The notes: a model not told the origin generated them from the sequence alone. Positions 8,932 through 18,804 are shown, counted from the first letter of the stretch. The stretch is DNA of 64,000 bases from Gammaproteobacteria bacterium (GCA_024640085.1 JAHEFR010000005.1:62001-126000); one strand, 5' to 3'. Numbers and translations: made by a program.

Positions 8932-8978
8932 TAGTTTCAGATGTAACTATTATAGTCCCAACACTCCCGCCACAACAA
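8932..8978 (-). promoter_or_regulatory. hpd promoter with overlapping operator-like palindrome
   Basis: On the minus strand a perfect -10 TATAAT (8954-8949) follows TTGTTG (8978-8973) with an 18-base spacer. That places transcription start near 8942. An inverted repeat TAGTT-8 bases-AACTA (8932-8949) covers the start site and touches the -10. This is where a MarR-type repressor would block RNA polymerase, and the divergent MarR gene begins at 8995. Promoter boxes and palindrome are seen; repressor binding is inferred. Confidence 0.6.
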
Positions 8979-8994
8979 GCTGCAGCGCATCAAT

Positions 8995-9456
8995 ATGAAC
9001 GAACCTGTCCTCGACCTTGACAGCTTCCTGCCGTACCGCCTCTCGGTGCTGACAAACACCATCAGTGGAGTGTTGGCGGACGCCTACGGCAAGCGCTACG
9101 GCCTGAGCATCCCGGAATGGCGCGTGATGGCCATACTCGGTCGTTTCCCCGGCTCCTCGGCCGGAGAGGTCGCCGAACGCGGCGCGATGGACAAGGTAGC
9201 GGTCAGCCGGGCCGTGTCCCGCCTGCTGGACGCCGGCAGGATCCGCCGCCGCTTCGCCGACGCCGACCGGCGCCGCTCAATCCTCGAACTCAGCGACGAG
9301 GGTTGGCGGATCTACAGCAAGATCACGCCGACGATACTGTCCTACGAATCGCAGTTGCTGTCGGGGCTCAGTCGCGGCGAGCGCCGCCAGCTGGACCGTT
9401 TGCTGTCGCGCCTGGCGGGCAGGGCGAGAGAGCTGCCGCCGCCCGAAGTGGCCTGA
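8995..9456 (+). CDS. hmgR: MarR-family regulator, probable repressor of the homogentisate operon
   Basis: A 153-residue MarR-type winged-helix protein. Dimerisation helices flank a DNA-binding core at about residues 50-110: GSSAGEVAERGAMDKVAVSRAVSRLLDAG followed by the wing with DADRRRSILELSDEG. It is divergent from hpd across a 113-base region holding an operator-like palindrome. In pseudomonads an adjacent regulator, HmgR, represses homogentisate genes, with homogentisate as inducer (HmgR there is IclR-type, so the functional label here is by position). No clear ribosome binding site precedes the ATG. It ends 3 bases from the convergent kynA stop. Confidence 0.8.
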   Translation: MNEPVLDLDSFLPYRLSVLTNTISGVLADAYGKRYGLSIPEWRVMAILGRFPGSSAGEVAERGAMDKVAVSRAVSRLLDAGRIRRRFADADRRRSILELSDEGWRIYSKITPTILSYESQLLSGLSRGERRQLDRLLSRLAGRARELPPPEVA

Positions 9457-9459
9457 GGA

Positions 9460-10323
9460 TCAGCCGGCGGGCTCTTCGATATAGGTTCGGACGTCGATCA
9501 GCTCCGGGAACAGCCGGAAATCCAGCGCCTTGCGGAGAAAAGCAACGCCCGAGGATCCACCCGTCCCGCGTTTGAAGCCGATGATCCGCTCCACCGTCTT
9601 CAGGTGTCGGAAACGCCAGAGCTGGAAGTTCTCCTCCACGTCCACAAGCTTCTCGCACATATCATAGGCTTCCCAGTGGCGGGCCGTATCCTCGTAGATC
9701 TCCTTGAATACCGCCACTACGCCAGGATGCTGTTCGTAGGGCTGGGACCAGTCCCGCTGCACCCGCTCGCCGGGCACCGCATGGTCGTGACGGGCGAGAT
9801 ATCTGAGGAATTCGTCGTAGATGCTCGGGGACTGCAGCACCTGTTCCAGGTGGCCATGGACCTCGGCCTGGTGCTCGAATACACCCAGGCAGGCGGCGTC
9901 CTTGTTGCCGAGCATGAACTCCACCTCGCGGAACTGGGCGGACTGGAAGCCGGACGCGTGGCCGAAAACATGCCTGAACTGCGCGTACTCGCTCGGGGTC
10001 AGCGTCTCGAGAACCGCCCACTGATTGAACAGCTGCTGCTGCACTTCCTTGATCCGTGCCAGGATCTTGAAACACGGCGCCAGCCGGTCATGACGGATGT
10101 GAGCCACTACGGCCCGGAGCTCATGGATGATCAGCTTGAACCAGAGTTCCGAGATCTGGTGCTGGATGATGAACAGCATTTCGTCATGGTGCGCGGGGCG
10201 GCTCAACGGATGCTGGCTGTTCAGCAGCGTTTCCAGGTCGAGATAATCTGAATAGGACAAGCTTGCGGTCAGATCGCAATGGATCCCGGTCTCGATTTCG
10301 CGTGTCTTCATGGCGTGACCCAT
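9460..10323 (-). CDS. kynA: Tryptophan 2,3-dioxygenase
   Basis: A 287-residue all-helical haem enzyme that oxidises L-tryptophan to N-formylkynurenine. Signatures are [18 protein letters not shown] at the N-terminus and [22 protein letters not shown] near the C-terminus. The proximal haem ligand is H240 when counted from the ATG at 10323. A second in-frame ATG at 10311 is equally possible. The later kynurenine-pathway genes are not nearby, so those steps must be encoded elsewhere. It is convergent with the MarR gene and divergent from pdhA. Confidence 0.95.
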   Translation of the reverse strand: MGHAMKTREIETGIHCDLTASLSYSDYLDLETLLNSQHPLSRPAHHDEMLFIIQHQISELWFKLIIHELRAVVAHIRHDRLAPCFKILARIKEVQQQLFNQWAVLETLTPSEYAQFRHVFGHASGFQSAQFREVEFMLGNKDAACLGVFEHQAEVHGHLEQVLQSPSIYDEFLRYLARHDHAVPGERVQRDWSQPYEQHPGVVAVFKEIYEDTARHWEAYDMCEKLVDVEENFQLWRFRHLKTVERIIGFKRGTGGSSGVAFLRKALDFRLFPELIDVRTYIEEPAG

Positions 10324-10439
10324 TGTCTGCTCGGAGTTAGCATTCGGCGTCCTCGGTAACGCGATGGCTGCTCTCGAGGGTACCGGCGAGGATGCGCCGA
10401 TTGCTGCGGCGCGTCAAATTTGTCGCTAACAACTTCGGT

Positions 10440-10445
10440 TATAAT
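10440..10445 (+). promoter_or_regulatory. Probable -10 box of the pdhABC operon
   Basis: A perfect TATAAT occurs 133 bases before the favoured pdhA start. No good -35 is present at 16-18 bases: TTGTCG at 10420-10425 is only 14 bases away. The promoter may therefore be activator dependent or lie elsewhere. The region 10324-10548 shows nothing else definite. Confidence 0.35.
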
Positions 10446-10548
10446 TCCCGGCCATTCTAGGCTGCTTGCCCGGATTTTCGCAGCCCGACCTGACACGCAA
10501 TCCAACGGATAACAGCCGCGATCTTCCGCGACCGCTCGCGGGAGAGAC

Positions 10549-11655
10549 GTGGTGGGCCCTGGAGGGACTCCTTTGAAATCTATCGCCGAATTCCAGATCG
10601 GGTACAGCCAGTATCTGGACCCGGAAGGCAAGGCCGTTCAGGATCTGCCGGACTTCGCCAGGGATCAGGAAGAAATGTTGAGCATGTACCGCCTGATGAC
10701 CCTGACGCGCAGTTTCGATGCCAAGGCCGTCAATCTCCAGAGGACAGGCAAGCTGGGTACGTACGCATCCTGCCTCGGCCACGAGGCCGCCCACGTGGGC
10801 ATCGGCGCGGCCATGCGCGAGGAGGATAGTTTCGCACCCATGTACCGCGAGTATGGCACCCAGTTCTGGCGCGGGGTGAAGATGTCCGATGTGCTGCTGT
10901 ATTGGGGCGGGGACGAGCGGGGCAACGATTTCGCGGGCCCGCCCCATGACTTCCCGTGGTGTGTCCCGATCGCGACCCAGTGTCTGCATGCCGCGGGCGC
11001 CGCTCTGGCGTTCAAGCTCCGTGGTGAGAAGCGTTGCGCCGTGACCGTGGTCGGTGACGGCGGCACGTCGGAGGGACATTTCTACGAGGCGATGAACGTC
11101 GCTGGCGTGCGGAAGCTGCCGGTAGTCTTCGTGGTGGTCAACAACAAGTGGGCCATCTCGGTACCGCTATCGATCCAGACGGCCACGGAGACGCTGGCGC
11201 AGAAGGCCATCGCCGCCGGGATCCCCGGCATCCAGGTCGACGGCAACGACATCGTCGCCGTCAGGCAGGCGATGGAGGCTGCTCTCACGCGAGCCAGAGA
11301 CGGCGATGGCCCTACCCTGGTGGAAGCGGTCACCTACCGCCTGAGCGACCACACCACTGCCGACGATGCGAGCCGTTACCGCAAGAAAGAGGAAGTGGAA
11401 CAGGCCAGATTGCTCGAACCTCTGATCCGGCTCAGACGTTACCTCACAGAAACCGGCGCCTGGGACGAGGCCAGAGAGGAGGAATTGCTGGCCGATTGCC
11501 AGAGACAGGTGGACGAGGCGGTAGAAGCTTACCTGAACACACCGGTCCAGGAGGCCGGCGCCATGTTCGACTTCATGTTCGCAACGCTGCCGGAGGCGAT
11601 GGTCGAGCAGCGCGAAAACGCGTTGCGCTACGAGCCGGAAACGGGGGAACACTGA
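10549..11655 (+). CDS. pdhA: Pyruvate/2-oxoacid dehydrogenase E1 alpha subunit
   Basis: Up to 368 residues, of the heterotetrameric E1 alpha type. The thiamine-diphosphate motif GDGGTSEGHFYEAMNVAG ends with the expected VVVNNKWA. The enzyme decarboxylates a 2-oxoacid and reductively acylates the lipoyl domain of E2. There are two candidate starts: GTG at 10549 and TTG at 10573. The TTG has a strong GGAGGG exactly 6 bases upstream and gives 360 residues; I favour it. The stop overlaps the pdhB ATG (TGATG). Pyruvate is the default substrate, but branched-chain 2-oxoacids cannot be excluded. Confidence 0.9.
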   Translation: MVGPGGTPLKSIAEFQIGYSQYLDPEGKAVQDLPDFARDQEEMLSMYRLMTLTRSFDAKAVNLQRTGKLGTYASCLGHEAAHVGIGAAMREEDSFAPMYREYGTQFWRGVKMSDVLLYWGGDERGNDFAGPPHDFPWCVPIATQCLHAAGAALAFKLRGEKRCAVTVVGDGGTSEGHFYEAMNVAGVRKLPVVFVVVNNKWAISVPLSIQTATETLAQKAIAAGIPGIQVDGNDIVAVRQAMEAALTRARDGDGPTLVEAVTYRLSDHTTADDASRYRKKEEVEQARLLEPLIRLRRYLTETGAWDEAREEELLADCQRQVDEAVEAYLNTPVQEAGAMFDFMFATLPEAMVEQRENALRYEPETGEH

Positions 11656-12632
11656 TGGCCAAGATCACCTTGATCGAGGCGGTCACTATGGCGCTGGCCC
11701 ACGAGATGGAGCGGGACGACTCCGTGACCATCCTCGGCGAGGACGTCGGCGTAAACGGCGGCGTGTTCCGCGCCACCGCCGGCCTCCAGGACAGGTTCGG
11801 CTCCGAGCGGGTGATGGATACGCCTCTGGCGGAATCGATGATCGCCGGGCTTTCCGTCGGCATGGCCGCCATGGGCATGAAACCGGTGGCGGAGATCCAG
11901 TTCATGGGATTCATCTATCCCACAGTGGATCAGTTGATCAATCATGCGGGACGTTTGCGGCACCGGACACGCGGCAGGATGTCGTGCCCGATGGTGTTGC
12001 GGGCACCGTTTGGAGGTGGCATACACGCGCCGGAACATCACTCGGAGAGCACCGAGGCCTTGTTCGCCCACATGCCCGGCATTCGCGTCGTGATCCCATC
12101 TTCCCCGGCCCGGGCATACGGCCTGCTGCTGGCGGCCATCCGTGATCCGGACCCCGTGGTCTTCCTCGAGCCCAAACGCATCTACCGGCTGCAGAAGCAG
12201 GAGGTCGCCGATGACGGCAAGGCCCTGCCCCTGGATGTCTGCTACACGCTCAGGGAAGGCGAGGACGTCACCCTGGTGACCTGGGGCGCGATGATATTCG
12301 AAACCCTGAAAGCCGCCGAACATCTGAGCAAGGAAGGGATCGACTGCGAAGTCATCGACGTCGCCACTGTCAGCCCCATCGACATGGAGACGATACTGGA
12401 ATCGGTGGAAAAGACCGGTCGCCTGGTGATCGTGCACGAGGCCGCCAGAAGCTGCGGTGTGGGTGCGGAGATCGCCGCCAGCGTCGCCGGAAAAGGGCTG
12501 TACGACCTGGAAGCGCCGATCGAGCGGGTGACCGGATACGATACGGTGATGCCGTTGTTCCGGATGGAATACCAGTATCTGCCCAGCGTCCAGCGTATCG
12601 TTGACGCGGCCAAGCGGACAGTCGAAGACTGA
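11655..12632 (+). CDS. pdhB: Pyruvate/2-oxoacid dehydrogenase E1 beta subunit
   Basis: A 325-residue transketolase-like E1 beta subunit. It starts MAKITLIEAVTMALAHEME and contains GEDVGVNGGVFRAT, DTPLAESMIAGLSVGMA and EIQFMGFIYPTVDQL, all typical of this subunit. It supplies part of the thiamine-diphosphate site and the E2-docking surface. The ATG at 11655 overlaps the pdhA stop, indicating coupled translation. A longer open frame reaching back to 11148 is only read-through of another frame inside pdhA. Confidence 0.94.
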   Translation: MAKITLIEAVTMALAHEMERDDSVTILGEDVGVNGGVFRATAGLQDRFGSERVMDTPLAESMIAGLSVGMAAMGMKPVAEIQFMGFIYPTVDQLINHAGRLRHRTRGRMSCPMVLRAPFGGGIHAPEHHSESTEALFAHMPGIRVVIPSSPARAYGLLLAAIRDPDPVVFLEPKRIYRLQKQEVADDGKALPLDVCYTLREGEDVTLVTWGAMIFETLKAAEHLSKEGIDCEVIDVATVSPIDMETILESVEKTGRLVIVHEAARSCGVGAEIAASVAGKGLYDLEAPIERVTGYDTVMPLFRMEYQYLPSVQRIVDAAKRTVED

Positions 12633-12671
12633 GGAAAAACCTCCCGGCCAGGGAGCGAGGACAGAGACCAG

Positions 12672-13841
12672 ATGAAGACATTTAACCTGCCCGACCTCGG
12701 AGAGGGCCTACAGGAGGCCGAGATCGTCGCCTGGCACGTCGGCGAGGGCGACGAGATCCGCACGGACCAGCCGATGCTTTCGGTGGAGACGGCCAAGGCA
12801 GTGGTCGAGGTGCCCTCCCCCTACACGGGCCGGGTTGCGCGGCTTCATGCCGGGGAAGGTGATCTGGTCGAAGTCGGCAGACCGCTGATCGATATCGACA
12901 CCGGCTCCGGCGCAGAGGCGCCGGCAGCCGCCTCGTCCGGGGCTGACAGCGGCACCGTCGTCGGCAGCATGCCCGTCAGTGACGAGGAACTGGTGGAGAC
13001 CGCAGTGGCGGGAAGCCGGAAGCGGCGGGCCACTGGCAAGGTCAAGGCAGCGCCCGCCGTCCGGGCGCTGGCAAAGAAGACGGGTGTCGATCTCGCGCGC
13101 ATCGAGGGATCCGGCAAGGGCGGCCGTGTAACCGCCGAAGACGTGCGCCAGGCCGGGCAATCCGCGCCTTCCGCCGCGCCGGCCTCGGCGGTGCATCTGT
13201 CGCCAGGGGTGGCCGAGCGGCTGCGCGGCCCCCGGCGCGCCATGGCCCAGAGCATGACCTTGTCCCGTAACGAGGTATGCCCGTGCACGATCTTCGATGA
13301 CGCGGATATCCACGCATGGGCTCCGGGTCAGGACATCACCGTCCGCCTGCTGCGCGCCATCGTGGCCGGGTGTCGATCGGAGCCCGCGCTGAACGGCTTC
13401 TACGACGGCGCAGCCGCCAGCAGGAAGCTGGAATCCAGGGTGGACATCGCCATCGCCGTGGACACGCCGGACGGCCTGATCGTCCCGGTGGTCCGTGGTG
13501 TGGAGCAGAAATCGGCCGAAGCCCTGCGGGCGGATCTCAATGCGCTGAAGGAGAGGACACGTAACCGCACGGTCGCGCCTGACGAGATGAAGGATTTCAC
13601 CTTCACCCTTTCGAACTTCGGCATGATGGCCGGACGGTATGCGACACCCGTGGTGGTGCCGCCGACCATCGCGATCCTCGGCGCAGGGGGCCTGCGCCAC
13701 GACGTGGTGCCGGTCATGGGCGACATCGAGACCCATCCCCGGATTCCGCTTTCGCTGACGTTCGACCATCGCTGCGCGACCGGAGGCGAGGCCTGCCGGT
13801 TCCTGGCGGCTGTCATCCAGGACCTGCGGTCTCCGGGCTGA
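12672..13841 (+). CDS. pdhC: Dihydrolipoamide acyltransferase (E2)
   Basis: A 389-residue E2 component. It has one lipoyl domain (about 1-78) with the lipoylated lysine K42 in SVETAKAVVEVPSP. A linker leads to a peripheral-subunit-binding domain (about 126-160, APAVRALAKKTGVDLARIEGSGKGGRVTAEDV) and the acyltransferase core. The active-site histidine H366 is in DHRCATGGEA. The usual DHRxxDG aspartate is replaced by T370. Similar TGG variants occur in other E2 proteins to my knowledge, so activity is probably kept. No E3 (lpd) follows, so E3 must be shared. Confidence 0.92.
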   Translation: MKTFNLPDLGEGLQEAEIVAWHVGEGDEIRTDQPMLSVETAKAVVEVPSPYTGRVARLHAGEGDLVEVGRPLIDIDTGSGAEAPAAASSGADSGTVVGSMPVSDEELVETAVAGSRKRRATGKVKAAPAVRALAKKTGVDLARIEGSGKGGRVTAEDVRQAGQSAPSAAPASAVHLSPGVAERLRGPRRAMAQSMTLSRNEVCPCTIFDDADIHAWAPGQDITVRLLRAIVAGCRSEPALNGFYDGAAASRKLESRVDIAIAVDTPDGLIVPVVRGVEQKSAEALRADLNALKERTRNRTVAPDEMKDFTFTLSNFGMMAGRYATPVVVPPTIAILGAGGLRHDVVPVMGDIETHPRIPLSLTFDHRCATGGEACRFLAAVIQDLRSPG

Positions 13842-13947
13842 ACGCCACGACCTGGGCCGCCGGGGCCAGGTCATGGACGGTGATCGCGCCCGGTAGAACG
13901 CGGTAGAATTGGGCCACCTTCAGACCGTTACCTGGCGAATCTTGCGA

Positions 13948-16900
13948 ATGGAACAGAATGCGGCGGACGCGAGGCAACGCGTGCTCGACGAAATCATTGG
14001 CTGCGCCCGCGGGGCCGCCAGCGAAGACTGCCTGCCCCACCTCGATGCCTTCATCGGCCAGTACTACCGGAACATCTCCCTCGACGATCTGAGGGCTCGG
14101 AACCCGGACGACCTGGCCGGGGCGGCGCTCGGGCACCTGAGCTTTGCGCTGTCACGTAAAACAGGCACACCGAAAGTCCGCATCTTCAATCCAACGGCGG
14201 AACGCAACGGCTGGGAGTCCGACCACACCATCCTGGAGGTGGTCAACGACGACATGCCTTTCCTGGTGGACTCGCTGGGGATGGCCATCAACCGCCACGA
14301 CCTCTACATCCACCTCACCGTCCACCCCGTGATTCACGTCCGGAGGGACGGCAAGGGCCGGCTGCTTGAAGTGCTGGAGACGGGACAGGCCGCAGAAGGC
14401 GCCATCCCGGAATCCCTGATCCATGTCGAGGTCGACCGGACCGGTAGCGAGATTCAGTTCAAGGAAGTGGAAGACGACCTCCTGTCTTCCCTGAACGACG
14501 TCCGCCTGGCATGCGAGGACTGGGCGGCGATGCGGGCCAAGGCCCGTGAGATCTGCCAGGAACTCAGGACGAATCCGCCGCCACTGAGCGCGGAGATCGT
14601 CGAGGAGGGCCGGGCGCTGATCGAGTGGATGGAGGACGACCACTTCACGTTCCTCGGCTACCGCGAGTATGAACTGGTTAAAGGTGAGGACTTCGACACG
14701 CTGAAGGTCATCCCGGACACCGGCCTCGGCATCCTCAGGCAGCCGTCCATCGGTGGTACGGGCAGCACGGTCATCGGTCGGGCTATCCGGCGCCAGGCCA
14801 GGTCCAGGGACCTGCTGCTGATCACCAAGGCCAATTCCCGCTCCACTGTCCACCGCCCGACCTACCTGGACTACGTGTCGGTCAAGCATTTCGACGACGC
14901 GGGCCTAGTCATCGGCGAAAAGCGCTTCCTCGGTCTGTTTACCTCGGTGGCATACAGCCGCAGCCCCCGCAGCATCCCGTTGCTGAGGCACAAGGTCAGC
15001 CAGGTGAAGGAGGAATCCGGCCTGAGACCGGAGAGCCACGGCGGCAAGGCCTTGCAGCACATACTCGACACCTTCCCCCGGGACGAGCTCTTCCAGGCCT
15101 CCGTCGACGACATCAAGCGCATGGCGCTGGGCATCCTCAGCCTCCAGGAACGGCAGCAGGTCAGGTTGTTCATGCGAAGGGACGCCTTCAGGCGGTTCTT
15201 CTCCTGTCTGGTCTTCGTGCCGAGGGACCGATACAACACCCAGGTCCGGGAAAAGATCCAGCATATCCTGGCGACCGCCCTGAAAGGTCACGGAGTGGAA
15301 TCGGACGTGCAGATGTCCGAATCCCAGCTGGCGCGAGTCCATCTTATCGTCCGCACCGATCCGGACGACCCTCCCCGGGTTCACATCCAGTCCCTCCAGG
15401 CCCAGGTGGCAGACGCGGTTCGTACCTGGCAGGACGAACTGGGGGACCTGCTGGTGGAGAGATTCGGCGAGGCCGAGGGGCTACGCCTCCTGCACGTCTA
15501 CGGTGACGTTTTCCCCGCCGCCTACATCGAGGATGTAACGGCCCGGGAGGCAACCTTCGACATCGAGCGCCTGGTGGCGCTGGAGGAGAATCCGACCGAC
15601 CTTCCGATGAGCCTCTACCGCCCACCCTCCTTCTCGGAGCAGCACATCAGGTTCAAGACCTTCCACATGCGCGAGCCGCTGCCCATCTCCGACATCCTGC
15701 CGATGCTGGAACACCTGGGCCTCAGGGTCATCAGCGAACGCCCTTACCGCGTCCGCCTCAAGGACGATCTGGACGTCTACGTACAAGATTTCGACATGCT
15801 GTATGGCGGCGACACGCTGGTACCCGCGGAAGTCAACGAGACCTTCCAGGAGGCGTTCAGGAATATCTGGCTCGGTGCCGCTGACAATGACGGATTCAAC
15901 GCCCTGGTCCTGCGCGCCGGCCTCGACTGGCGGCAGGTCGTGGTACTGCGGGCCTACTGCCGGTACTTGTTGCAGACAGGGATGCCATTCAGTCAGCCGT
16001 ATATGGAGCAGGTCATCTGTTCCTATCCGGCGATCGCACGCATGATGATCCAGAAATTCGAAGCGCTCGCCGATCCGGAACTCAATGACAAGAGACGCGA
16101 ACGTGAGGACCTGACGCTCACCCAGGCCCTGGACCATTCCATGGATGCCGTGGTCAGCCTCGACGCCGACCGGATCGTGAACGCCTTTAGGGCCATGATC
16201 AGGGCGACCCTGCGTACCAACTATTTCCAGCGAGACAGCGACGGGTGTCACAAGCCATATGTATCGTTCAAGTTCGATCCGTCGAAGATCCCTGATCTAC
16301 CGAAACCGCGGCCCAAGTACGAGGTATTCGTCTATTCTCCACGCGTAGAAGGCGTACATCTGCGTGGCGGGAACGTGGCCCGTGGCGGATTGCGCTGGTC
16401 GGACCGCAAGGAGGACTTCCGTACCGAAGTGCTCGGCCTGATGAAGGCCCAGGCCGTCAAGAACACCCTGATCGTGCCCGTGGGTGCCAAGGGCGGCTTC
16501 GTCGCCAAACGTCTCAACCAGCTGCCGCGTGACCAGATCATGCAGGAGGTCAAGGGCTGCTACCAGACCTTCATCCGTGGACTGCTGGACCTGACCGACA
16601 ATATCGAGGACGCGGAGATCGTTCCGCCAGCGGCGACCGTCAGGCGGGACGGCGACGACCCTTACCTGGTGGTGGCGGCGGACAAGGGCACGGCGACATT
16701 CTCCGATATCGCAAACGGGATTTCGGCGGACTACGGGTACTGGCTGGGGGATGCTTTCGCATCCGGCGGTTCGGTAGGCTACGACCACAAAAAGATGGGG
16801 ATCACGGCGCGAGGCGCATGGGAGGCGGTCAAACGGCACTTCCGCGAACTCGGCCTCGACACGCAGACCATGGATTTCTCCGTCATTGGAATCGGCGACA

Positions 16901-18774
16901 TGTCTGGCGACGTGTTCGGTAACGGCCTGCTGCAGTCGCGCCACATCCGTCTGCGGGCCGCGTTCAACCACCGGCATATTTTCCTCGATCCGCAACCGGA
17001 CTCCGAAAAGAGCTTCGATGAAAGGCAGCGCCTGTTCGACCTGCCCGCATCGAGCTGGACCGACTACGACCAGTCGCTGATCTCGGAGGGGGGAGGGGTC
17101 TGGTCCCGTGACGAGAAAGTGATCCGTCTGTCGCCCCAGGCCCAGGAGATGCTGGGGATCACCGAAGAGCGGCTCGCTCCCCACGAGGTGATCCGCGCCA
17201 TCCTGCGCATGCCGGCGGATCTGCTCTGGAACGGCGGCATCGGGACGTACGTCAAGGCGAGTATCGAGTCCAACAGCGACGCCGGCGATCGCAGCAACGA
17301 TGCGGTGCGCGTCAACGGGCGCGATCTTCGGTGCCGAGTGGTGGGAGAAGGCGGGAATCTGGGATTCACCCAGCTTGGCAGGATCGAGTACGCCCTGCAC
17401 GATGGCAGGATGAACACCGACTTCATCGACAACTCCGGCGGCGTGGACTGCTCCGACCGGGAAGTGAACATCAAGATCCTGCTGAACGTGGCCACCAAGC
17501 AGTCCGGGCTGACTGCGGCCCGCCGCAAGCGGCTGCTGGCCGACATGACAGACGAGGTCGCCGACCTGGTGCTGAGGAACAACTACCTCCAGACCCAGGC
17601 GATCAGTCTGCTGGAGGCCAACGCCGGCGAACGCATTAACGAGCACGCCTACATGATCCGCCTACTCGAGCGGCGGGGCATCCTCGACAGGGCGCTGGAG
17701 TTCCTCCCCAGCGACGAGGAAATCGAGCTGCGCGGCAAATCCGGGCGAGGCCTGACCAGGCCGGAACTGGCCGTACTGCTCAGCTACGGGAAGATGCTGC
17801 TCTACAGCGACATGATCGGATCCAACGTCCCGGAGGACGAGTACCTGGGCAAGGAACTGATCAGCTACTTCCCGAGTCCTCTGCAGCGCCGGTACAAGGA
17901 TCTGATGGGCGAGCACCGACTGTCGCGGGAGATCATCTCGACGCTCATCACCAACAGCATGGTCAACCGCATGGGACCGGTGTTCGCCTACCGGACCCAG
18001 GACGAGACCGGGTCGGACCTGGCTTCCGTGGCCAGGGCCTACGCCATCGCCAGGGAGGTGTTCGACATCCGCTCCCTCTGGGCCGGCATCGAGTCCCTCG
18101 ACAACCAGGTGCACGCCAACGCCCAGTACTCGATGATGAACAGGACCAGCCGACTGCTTAAACACGGTACACACTGGTTCCTGGACCGACCGGCCCTGGT
18201 CAGCGACATCGCTGAATCAGTTAAACGCTTCGGGCCGGCCACCATGGAACTCACCCTGTCGATGTCCGAGCAACTACGTGGCCGTGAACTGCAGCGGTTC
18301 ACCGAGGCCGCCAGCCTCTATCGTGAGATCGGTATCCCGGAGGCCACCGCCCAACGAATGGCCAGCCTCAACGCCATGCATTCGAGCCTGGACATCGTCG
18401 AGGTGTCGCAGCTCACCTCGGAGACGCCGTCGAGGGTGGCCCAGTCCTATTTCATCCTCGGAGAAGAGATGGGACTGGACTGGCTCCGGCACCAGGTGGA
18501 GCGTCTGTCTGTCAGCGGCAGGTGGCAGGCGATGGCGCGCAACAGCATGCGGGAAAACCTCTATTTCCTCCAGGGTCAGCTTACCCGACAGGTCATCGAC
18601 GAGGGCGGTCGGCGGCGGTCACCCGAATCGGCGTTCGGCTCCTGGACCGAGACCCGGACCGAAAGGCTCACGCACGTCCGGGAGATCATCGGGGAGATGC
18701 GGGCCTTGGGGTCCATGGATTTCCCCACGCTCTCCGTCGCAATCCAGGAGGTCCGAAGGCTCACACAAATCTGA
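13948..18774 (+). CDS. gdhB: NAD-specific glutamate dehydrogenase, large (type GDH-180)
   Basis: About 1608 residues, close to the 1620-residue Pseudomonas aeruginosa GdhB. A long N-terminal region with ACT-like segments (for example DHTILEVVNDDMPFLVDSLGMA) precedes the catalytic domain. That domain is marked by RGGLRWSDRKEDFRTEVLGLMKAQAVKN and PVGAKGGFV, which carries the catalytic lysine; a Rossmann part and a long helical tail follow. It deaminates glutamate to 2-oxoglutarate with NAD and serves catabolism of arginine and polyamines, which fits the rest of the window. The ATG at 13948 is preferred over an upstream TTG at 13909 because it matches the family start better; its ribosome binding site is weak. 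Confidence 0.95.
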   Translation: MEQNAADARQRVLDEIIGCARGAASEDCLPHLDAFIGQYYRNISLDDLRARNPDDLAGAALGHLSFALSRKTGTPKVRIFNPTAERNGWESDHTILEVVNDDMPFLVDSLGMAINRHDLYIHLTVHPVIHVRRDGKGRLLEVLETGQAAEGAIPESLIHVEVDRTGSEIQFKEVEDDLLSSLNDVRLACEDWAAMRAKAREICQELRTNPPPLSAEIVEEGRALIEWMEDDHFTFLGYREYELVKGEDFDTLKVIPDTGLGILRQPSIGGTGSTVIGRAIRRQARSRDLLLITKANSRSTVHRPTYLDYVSVKHFDDAGLVIGEKRFLGLFTSVAYSRSPRSIPLLRHKVSQVKEESGLRPESHGGKALQHILDTFPRDELFQASVDDIKRMALGILSLQERQQVRLFMRRDAFRRFFSCLVFVPRDRYNTQVREKIQHILATALKGHGVESDVQMSESQLARVHLIVRTDPDDPPRVHIQSLQAQVADAVRTWQDELGDLLVERFGEAEGLRLLHVYGDVFPAAYIEDVTAREATFDIERLVALEENPTDLPMSLYRPPSFSEQHIRFKTFHMREPLPISDILPMLEHLGLRVISERPYRVRLKDDLDVYVQDFDMLYGGDTLVPAEVNETFQEAFRNIWLGAADNDGFNALVLRAGLDWRQVVVLRAYCRYLLQTGMPFSQPYMEQVICSYPAIARMMIQKFEALADPELNDKRREREDLTLTQALDHSMDAVVSLDADRIVNAFRAMIRATLRTNYFQRDSDGCHKPYVSFKFDPSKIPDLPKPRPKYEVFVYSPRVEGVHLRGGNVARGGLRWSDRKEDFRTEVLGLMKAQAVKNTLIVPVGAKGGFVAKRLNQLPRDQIMQEVKGCYQTFIRGLLDLTDNIEDAEIVPPAATVRRDGDDPYLVVAADKGTATFSDIANGISADYGYWLGDAFASGGSVGYDHKKMGITARGAWEAVKRHFRELGLDTQTMDFSVIGIGDMSGDVFGNGLLQSRHIRLRAAFNHRHIFLDPQPDSEKSFDERQRLFDLPASSWTDYDQSLISEGGGVWSRDEKVIRLSPQAQEMLGITEERLAPHEVIRAILRMPADLLWNGGIGTYVKASIESNSDAGDRSNDAVRVNGRDLRCRVVGEGGNLGFTQLGRIEYALHDGRMNTDFIDNSGGVDCSDREVNIKILLNVATKQSGLTAARRKRLLADMTDEVADLVLRNNYLQTQAISLLEANAGERINEHAYMIRLLERRGILDRALEFLPSDEEIELRGKSGRGLTRPELAVLLSYGKMLLYSDMIGSNVPEDEYLGKELISYFPSPLQRRYKDLMGEHRLSREIISTLITNSMVNRMGPVFAYRTQDETGSDLASVARAYAIAREVFDIRSLWAGIESLDNQVHANAQYSMMNRTSRLLKHGTHWFLDRPALVSDIAESVKRFGPATMELTLSMSEQLRGRELQRFTEAASLYREIGIPEATAQRMASLNAMHSSLDIVEVSQLTSETPSRVAQSYFILGEEMGLDWLRHQVERLSVSGRWQAMARNSMRENLYFLQGQLTRQVIDEGGRRRSPESAFGSWTETRTERLTHVREIIGEMRALGSMDFPTLSVAIQEVRRLTQI

Positions 18775-18804
18775 GCCCCCGATCCCTCCGGTAAAGGAAT
18801 CTTC

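Noticed and set aside
11148-11654. N-terminal extension of pdhB overlapping pdhA
   Set aside because: The extension is out of frame with pdhA and reads as Arg/Gly-rich noise. The standard E1 beta start is at 11655.
13849-13872. GACCTGG/CCAGGTC hairpin after pdhC as a terminator
   Set aside because: The stem is real, but there is no U-run and the loop is GC-rich and long. Function could not be supported.
16297-17646. 449-codon minus-strand frame inside gdhB
   Set aside because: Lies wholly antisense to the conserved catalytic domain of GdhB.
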